Below, piece after piece: positions 57,491-64,000 of a stretch of 64,000 nt of DNA. This DNA comes from Carya illinoinensis (Eukaryota > Streptophyta > Magnoliopsida > Fagales > Juglandaceae). The notes beneath the pieces are model-generated. The model searched no databases. It was given only the letters and a program-made list of their open reading frames with translations, and was not told where the DNA came from. The stretch spans positions 11,945,001-12,009,000 of the forward strand of contig NC_056761.1 in NCBI RefSeq assembly GCF_018687715.1, written 5' to 3'. Numbering within the stretch: position 1 is the stretch's first letter; the number at the start of each line of letters is the position of its first letter. Position numbers and translations under genes: made by a program.

Positions 57491-59387
57491 TTGCTTTGAG
57501 TATTTTTTAGGAGTTGCCTACCAATTTGGTGGTTCTTGTTTATAAACTTGTGGCTTTTAAAGATGTAGAGCAAACCTGCTTTTCAGAATCTATTGCATTG
57601 CTTTAGCTTGGAGACACTACAGATAGATCATAGTTCTTGCTAATCCCCCATGGATGGTGTAAATACTGGAAGAAACATACGAAACTAGAAGATAGTCTTT
57701 CTTTGCATCTGGTGATCTAATTGGTGAACATCCAAGCAGAAGTTGAGAAGACTGGTGAGATGAGATGCCTTAGGCAGCTGGCTTCTATATTATATGAGAA
57801 ATGAAAAAAATCTACCGGTAGAACGCATGTGAACCACCTGCGCATGTGTTCTCTCTCTTCCCCCCCCCCCCCCCCCCCACCCTTACTCTCTCTCTACCAG
57901 AGTTGAAGAAGAGGCCAGCTATAAGTAGTTGAAAAGATATGAGTTGCTTACAAAATCCCTAAATTATATCAATTTTTGCCTTTCCTTAAAAATATGTACC
58001 TTTTTATATTGATTTAAACAGTAGGTTTATTGAGCTAAATACACAGTAGTTTCTTGCTCAGCTGATTTTACTAGGTATGACAAGAACATCTCTTATTTTT
58101 CTGCATACCATATGGCAGATTTGTTAACCTTGTGATATTCTGGTGATATGATTGTTATTCAAAGGCAAAACCCTGATTATTTTGGATCAAACTTTGGTGC
58201 CCATGTGCCAAGTAAAAATAGGTTCCTTTCTAGGGGTTGATGGAGAACTTGAGGCAACTATAGTTATAAGATGAAAGCATGTAACAAAGTTTATAGGCAT
58301 AACACTTCAGATATGTACAAATTATAACTCTTAAAGGAGTAATGTTAGATGCAGTTCTAGAATGTGCAAGTTTCATGCACTTCTCTTGAAACATAGTGGA
58401 GTCTACTTTTAAAAATTATTATTTTCATGTGAATTTCATATTTATCCATTTCTTTTAAAGAGAGTGCGTGAGACTTGTACACCATAAGATTACAAATATC
58501 ATTTCTCATGACTATGATTTTTTTTTTTTTTAACATAATTTCACTTGATGGTTTTTAAAATGATACATCCTATTCTGAACCAATTAATTCTGTCTTATTA
58601 TTCATCATATAATTAAGTGAATGCAATAAAATAAAAAGTTAGAAGGTTACACTATTAAGGAACATTGGTTGATGTCTCATAATCTAACTGGATTTCCATT
58701 TATGTAGTGGACTTAAGAAATCGCTTAAGGAGCATTCCCTGAAACAGGGGTTCAGGGGGAGGCTATAAGCAAGAAGCTCGACCAATAATTAGGGATGATA
58801 AAAATTAGAATAAAAAGTAACATTAATTTTAATAAAAACGACTCCAATATATACGTGTTCATGCATGCATACACGTGTATTGCTAAGCCTAACATATCTA
58901 AATAGAGGGAGGGTTTAGTGTGGTGGGAGTAGGTGTTCACTGATTTTGTGGATTTGGTTTGTTGTTATTTGCCTACTTGTCTTTATTTATCATATATCAA
59001 GAAAATGTAACCTTATCATCATCATGGTTCCAACATTCCTCCTTTAATGCACCCCAAAGCTTTCTATTTTGTCAATGACTAAGCTTTCTTTCAAAGTTTA
59101 TATAAATGAATAAATATCATAAGGGAGCTCAAGCTCAAGTGGCAAGTTTAATCTTGATAAGCATTTCAATATCACTTATGTAATCACCCTTAAAATTCGA
59201 TATGGCCGATTAATATTCGGACAGTTTTTATGTTTCAAATTGGAATGGAAGAAACTTTCTAAAACCTATCTATAAATATGACAAGCGTCGATTAAATATG
59301 CGATACGCAGGTATTCATTAATATCCTATGCTTATAAGACTAATGGGGATAAACTTCTTGGAATCACTATTAGAAAAATAAATATGA
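57491..59387. other. Non-coding DNA with simple repeats
   Basis: C homopolymer of about 19 bases at 57860-57878; MITE-like repeat B at 58337-58510; T-run near 58510. No gene recognised. Confidence 0.55.
58337..58510 (+). repeat. MITE-like repeat B, copy 2
   Basis: Diverged counterpart of 31638-31803, same orientation. Ends GAGTAATGTTA and, reverse-complemented at the other side, GAGAAATGATA, an imperfect inverted repeat. Confidence 0.6.
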
Positions 59388-59714
59388 ATGGAGAAACAAA
59401 ATGGTCATCTCCCTTTTATTCTTACTATTGTAACTATTGTTCTGTCCTGCTGTCCTAATTTAGCTACTCGAACTGAACACCAGCTCTTGTATGGCGACAA
59501 AACGAGTTTGAAATTTCTATTCCACAGGCCCAAAATTAGCATTGAGATTGCAAAATTTCAAGCAATGATTTCTGGACATAAAACCCTCCAACCATCAATC
59601 ACGAGTTGTGTACAATCACCTCACATTTTTCTTGATAAGCAAATTGGCGGCACCCCGGAAAGAAAAGGAAGAGCAAATTGGCCGAGGAAAAAAAGAATTT
59701 TACAAGTATATTGA
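59388..59714 (+). CDS. Uncharacterised 108-residue ORF with signal-peptide-like start
   Basis: I do not recognise a family. Residues 1-8 are polar (MEKQNGHL), about 9-22 are hydrophobic (PFILTIVTIVLSCC), and a NLATRTEH segment follows, which would fit a cleavable secretion signal. The rest is basic, ending ANWPRKKRILQVY. It stands alone with no obvious promoter or splice context and is followed by a TA microsatellite. ORFs of this length can arise by chance, so it is reported only as a candidate. Confidence 0.2.
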   Translation: MEKQNGHLPFILTIVTIVLSCCPNLATRTEHQLLYGDKTSLKFLFHRPKISIEIAKFQAMISGHKTLQPSITSCVQSPHIFLDKQIGGTPERKGRANWPRKKRILQVY

Positions 59715-59721
59715 ATCTCAA

Positions 59722-59749
<28 letters not shown>

Positions 59750-59753
<4 letters not shown>

Positions 59754-60500
59754 TTTCCACAATTAGTTTTGTCATTGATATATAAACATTCTTAAATAAA
59801 AAATACAAAAGGTGGAGATCGAAGATCCATAATAAAGCAAAAATATTTTAAGTGATGGTGAAATAAGAACATAAAAACAAAATATTTATTCACCAAAGGA
59901 CCTTGCTACATCCACAGAAAAGCCACTGAAAGTGGCTACCGAACAGGCAATTTTATTTTTGCTTTTTTTATATATTTTTATTTCTTTAAATAATTGTTTT
60001 AATAAAAAAAATTATAACATTATTTAAAAATATTTCCTTAATTACTTATAAAAAAGAGGAATCGATGGCTACCTATCAATACTTTTCTATGTGAGATATG
60101 CATTATCTATTCATCAAATACCTCGAACTTTACCATTATAATATTAATTGAAGTGAATATATATGTGAGCATGAATTTATATAAAAAAATAAAATGATAA
60201 TCATGGAGTTAATTATGTATAAAAATAATGATAAAGTAATTTATCAGTATTTGAGTTTGATTGGGTAAAAAAGAACTAAATATATTAACCAACTTGATTA
60301 TAAACTTAACAGCGAAAAAAAAAATCAAAATTTCTATTAAGCACGCCCTGAAGGCGCGTGGTGTCGATGGAAACTAAATTCTTGAAGCCATGTTTGCCAC
60401 AGAATATTACAAAATATCGTATAGATTTTCACTATCATATAATTTTCTTGAGAAAAAAATAGTCTTGGCAATAGGTCCATCACTCTCTAGTTCAAAACCG
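59750..60500. other. AT-rich non-coding DNA
   Basis: No gene seen. 59920-60060 resembles 12740-12880 and 14200-14350 in its TTTATTTATTTTT...TTACAxxATxATT pattern, perhaps one AT-rich repeat family. Confidence 0.45.
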
Positions 60501-60710
60501 TAGCTGTTTAGGTTTGGAAGTTGGATTGAGTTGAATAAAATATTATTAAAATATTAATTTTAAATATTATTAATGTGTTGGAATTTGAAAAAGATTAAAT
60601 TTTTTTATTATATTTTATATAAAAATTTAAAAAAATATATGAATATTTGAAAAATATGTAATGATGAGATGAAATGAGTTGAGGAGGATTTGGCAATTAA
60701 ACGGGGCCTA
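60501..60710 (+). repeat. AT-rich MITE-like repeat, copy 2
   Basis: Starts TAGCTGTTTAGG and ends AATTAAACGGGGCCTA, giving imperfect inverted ends with flanking TA. The interior (GAGTTGAATAAAATATTATTA...GTAATGATGAGATGAAATGAG) matches the reverse complement of 11955-12165. Confidence 0.6.
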
Positions 60711-61453
60711 AATCTTATCAAAGTCACCATCTTTGTAACGATATTCCAGCAGCATCTCCCTTGTAAGTTGTTATATTAGCTTTCTCATGTATTCTCGTTG
60801 CTTCTGCTATGTCGGTTAGTTTCCAAGTTGTGTTGCAATATGTATTCTGGGTTTGGTTGGTTTCCTGAATGATCAGTCTGTGAAGACCGTAAAAATGGGC
60901 ATTTCTTCATGATTTGTAAACTAAATTGTTGTGAGTCTTCGGTTCTATATCGCTGAAGAAGAAATAACCGAGAATTTTGTCGTTCTGGGTCACTGTTTTC
61001 TGGTTTTTGTTGCCTTTGTAGTTCCTTGCACAGAGAACACTCGGTTGGTATATTGATAAGCGATGGTGATACTACGAGCAGTGGGTGAACATAATCTTGT
61101 GGAAACTTGACTCTTTTGTGCATATGGATTTGAATTCGGGTTTAGAATGGATTTTCTGTGAATTTTATATTCTGCACTAATTGTCATGAAGATATTTTGG
61201 ACAATCCATTGGTGCTTCAATTTAGCATAATTCTTGATTTGGGAATACCAATTTTGTACTGAAGTTGTTGAAGAGCGAGTAATGACTAATTCGGAATGTT
61301 AGCATTAATCTGGATTGAGATGTGGATCTTTTAGATGTGGTTTATAAATAACAATCATTCGGTGGGATGGCATAGATAAGGAGCTGCGTATTGGAACAAG
61401 AGCCGCTTCATTTTTTTTTTCAAGGGTGCAGATATTTTGCATGAGAGACGAAG
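60711..61453 (+). other. Upstream region of the F-box/kelch pseudogene
   Basis: Less AT-rich than the surrounding DNA and free of plus-strand ORFs; probably the copied 5' leader of the parent gene. TTTTTTTTTCAAGGGTGCAG at about 61413-61432 looks like a splice acceptor just upstream of the ATG, so the leader may have held an intron. ORFs on the minus strand here are antisense shadows. Confidence 0.45.
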
Positions 61454-62456
61454 ATGCAACATTTCCAATTGTCTTCCCAATAGGCACTTGTACACAAACT
61501 AGGGGATTCCCAAATAACATTATCACCAAAATTTAGGTCAGCAGTAATCCATTCTTCCTTGTTAAGTCCTTCAACAGATATAGAGTTAATGCTCAAGGGA
61601 GAACCCCTCATTCCAGGCCTCCCTAATCGTCTTGCCTTAAACTGTCTTCTCTGGCTTCCAATCCAGAGCCATGCAGCCTGCAAGGCTGTCTGCAAGGGAT
61701 GACATTTATTGCTTGGTAGTAAAGAACGGTTTTTCACCCGAAGAAATGAATTAGGCTTCAAAGACCCTTGGCTCTTTGTCTTTGCTTTCCACAGGTGCAC
61801 TGGGAAGATTTAGGGGCAAGTTCTTGATCTTATTCATTTCTCTTGGCACTCTATCCCAGCAATGCCCTGCAAGGCCAAGGTTTATCCCCATGGATTTAGG
61901 TGTATTTCCATCCCCCATGAGGGTGTCTCCTTTGTTTGGGGCGGGATGATTTATGTGGCTCGAGGAAACAGCACACATCTTTTTGAGCTTGACTCAGCTG
62001 AGGTTATGGATCCCGTTAAGGGAATTTGGCATCCCATTGCACTTATGGGAACTAATATGGCCTCTTATGATGCAGCAGTTCTGAACGGGAAACTTCTTGT
62101 GACAGAAGGCTGGATTGGTTCAAGTGTTGTTGTTTTTGGGCACTTGTTTGTGGTTTCAGATCTTGAAAGGATGAAGCTGAAGGTTTATGATGTGGATACT
62201 GATTCCTGGGAAACAATAGAAGGGCCTCCTTTACCAGAGCAAATATGCAAACCTTTTACTGTGAGTGCGAATGATTGTAGAATCTATGTTGTGGGTCGGA
62301 ACCTTTATGTTGCTGTGGGTAGTAAGTATCTCAAGGCTCAACCAAAAAGGCACTCACAATAAAAAGTGGAGGTTTTTGGTTCAATGGAAGGTTGTGGAGG
62401 CACTAGAAAGTTTCTATGTCTTGACACCTTCAAGCTCTCAGGTTCTGTTTGCCTAG
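61454..62456 (+). pseudogene. F-box/kelch-repeat protein pseudogene
   Basis: One frame from ATG 61454 reads a plant F-box/kelch protein of the group I associate with Arabidopsis At1g30090. The F-box lies at 61600-61705 (GEPLIPGLPNRLALNCLLWL, then HAACKAVCKG); then KERFFTRRNELGFKDPWLF and kelch blocks (GGMIYVARGNS, DAAVLNGKLLVTEGW, DSWETIEGPPLPEQICKPF, CRIYVVGRNLYVAVG). Stops: TAG 61481, TGA 61700, TAG 61811. A frameshift at about 62318 moves the C-terminus (ending SSSQVLFA at 62456) to another frame. Two kelch stretches are missing in frame, at GGM (about 61945) and EGW (about 62110). Parent proteins act as substrate receptors of SCF ubiquitin ligases; this copy cannot. Confidence 0.85.
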
Positions 62457-62679
62457 TTTTCAATTTTTTGTGATATAGTGTTTTCTATGATGCTTAGTAA
62501 ATTGTAATTTGTATGCGAGTATAAAAGATGTAGAATGGAAATGGCTATTCTCTAAAGGCTCCCAAATAGTTTCTGTCATGAACATATCAACTATGTGATT
62601 TGATTGTGTTCTTATCTATTTAACTAATGCTTGCTTTGATTTAAATGGCTTGAAATCATTGCATATATTAATATTTAGA

Positions 62680-62841
62680 TTGGATGAGAGTGGTGATATT
62701 ACTATTTTTGATCTTGCTAGTACTGGACCAGTATTGGGTCTGCTTAATAATACAAATGAAGTGGAACTTAGAGCTGTATCTTCTGGTGCGTTCAAATGCA
62801 AAGGAAAACATCTCATACCTTTTGTTCACCATTCCAATTGA
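62680..62841 (+). pseudogene. Exon-like remnant, unidentified
   Basis: Open frame LDESGDITIFDLASTGPV and onward to a TGA at 62839, following an AG acceptor-like ATATTTAG. The composition looks protein-like, but I cannot name a family and no neighbouring exon was found. Confidence 0.25.
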
Positions 62842-63282
62842 TTGACCTAGTTGAACAATAATGAGTGCTGTCAATGATCTTAAGTTAAGAGGGTTGATAG
62901 TTCTCTGCACTCTCTGTTTTGCCCAAGTGGGGGAGAGACAAAAATAATTGCATGATAGGGTAGAAATGGTTACCAATTTAAATAAGGTGTTGATAATCAT
63001 ATCAATCCAAAGCATACGCGATCAGGTTTTTTCTATCAACTACCTAGGGTCTACAAATCTCTTTTTCTTCAGCTTCCAATGTGCTTGAATTGTGTTGCTC
63101 ATCTTTAATAGTAGTACAGGAGTGCAAGTCATTAGTGTATTACTTGTAAAGTCCAACGTTCTTTTGATTTTGGTGTAAACAGCTATCTCCTCGAGTACTC
63201 ACATCCTAAAGATCAAGATTTGGTGTTAGTCCTGAAGTCAGTGAGTATTAAATGCACATTTGGGTTTGATCTAGAGGTTGTA

Positions 63283-63486
63283 AAGGTGCTTTTAATAGCC
63301 TAAAAGCTCTTTTAAAGAAAAAAATAATATGTTTGGTAAACTTATAAAAAGTGATTTAAGCATCTAAAAAAAAAAAGGGATAAAAATCCGCTTTTTAGAA
63401 AAGCACCAAATTGAAGCTTTTGTTGAAAAATTCCTATGGATAATGCTACATTTATAAAAACATGAGTAACTGTAAAAGTGCCCTTA
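63283..63486. repeat. MITE-like element with inverted ends
   Basis: Left end AAGGTGCTTTTAAT and reverse complement of the right end AAGGGCACTTTTAC are similar, enclosing AT-rich DNA with further GTGCTTTT-type words. Fits a small non-autonomous hAT-like element; target duplication not established. Confidence 0.4.
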
Positions 63487-64000
63487 AATGTATGTTGTTA
63501 TGAACATGTTTTGTATTACTATGGTAATCTGCAATCAAAAGGTAGTTAGGGCTTGGTGTGTTGAGAGACACTTCCGATGCTTAAGTCAGTATAAGGTTTT
63601 AAGAGTATTTCGAGTTTTAGGACGTTCAGAAGTTACCTTAGGTGTGCTATTTGACCTTTATTTATATGAGTTGGGCATGTGAGGAAAGGCCTTGCCTTGT
63701 GACTTAGTCTTCTCTAATCCTCATTGGATTGCAGATTGTTAGGATTTTGAATAAGCTATTATACAAGAAAAATTAATTCCTTAGGTGAGTATCCTAGGCA
63801 GATACTGCACTAGGCATTATCTATTTGTTACGTCATTAATTTGTGTTTAATGATAGTTGGATTTGAATTCCATATTGATGCATTGTGGCAGTCTTGCCCT
63901 TTGACTTGTGCTTCGTGGGCCTTTGACCTTTGGTCCGTGGGATGTTGTTGTCATTGGTTCGGTCAACTCTTTGCGAGGGACTATTTGGCCCTCTCGTTAA

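Larger units (their letters stand above)
62457..64000. other. Downstream non-coding DNA
   Basis: No complete gene. An exon-like open stretch at about 62680-62841 (LDESGDITIFDLAS...), preceded by ATATTTAG, may be a remnant of another gene. A MITE-like segment lies at 63283-63486. Confidence 0.45.

Noticed and set aside
61420..61978. Minus-strand ORFs of 126 and 75 codons
   Set aside because: Antisense to the F-box/kelch pseudogene, whose plus-strand frame is clearly recognisable.

Overview
This is a plant nuclear window, almost certainly eudicot, made mostly of nested transposable elements. The plant calls are a Ty3/gypsy element primed by tRNA-Asp, Ty1/copia elements primed by initiator tRNA-Met, PIF/Harbinger and hAT DNA transposons, L1-type LINE 3' ends, a tRNA-derived SINE, and an F-box/kelch pseudogene of a land-plant family. 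An AT-rich MITE-like family (11955-12165, 60501-60710) reminds me of repeats common in Fagales such as walnut and oak; that is recollection, not evidence. I see no intact ordinary host gene. The only long uninterrupted coding regions are two identical gag-protease ORFs.

Layout. 1-11023: a tandem LTR-internal-LTR-internal-LTR array of a gag-only gypsy element (TR-GAG type, Athila-like), period exactly 5459 bp, with the left LTR cut by the window edge. 11024-14480: AT-rich, MITE-like, no gene. 14481-18796: a minus-strand Tork-like copia element with both LTRs but a deletion running from RNase H into the 3' LTR. 18797-19917: an LTR-like stretch. 19918-31560: a decayed plus-strand copia element split by a hAT transposon (26993-31519, 8-bp target duplication). 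31560-36150: non-coding, with a MITE, a SINE and two sets of old local duplications. 36153-43504: an L1 LINE 3' end split by a complete but dead PIF/Harbinger element (36774-43441). 43732-44264: a 5'-truncated LINE with a perfect 18-bp target duplication. 45180-46041: a broken C2H2 zinc-finger gene fragment. 46331-51168: an Ale/Retrofit-like copia element with target duplication ATATT. 52227-57485: a Tork-like copia element with target duplication TGTTA. 57491-64000: mostly non-coding, with MITE-like repeats and an F-box/kelch pseudogene (61454-62456).

No host pathway can be read here. The interacting parts are those of the mobile elements: gag, protease, integrase and RT-RNase H in each copia copy, transposase plus accessory ORF in the Harbinger, and a BED-finger transposase in the hAT. 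All of these except the two gag-protease ORFs carry stops, frameshifts or deletions. The most unusual structure is the near-identical tandem gag-only array, whose LTRs carry an exact 51-bp array built on the palindrome CGCTCGAGCG just upstream of a TATA box. Domain and boundary calls come from reading the sequence; no database search was possible.
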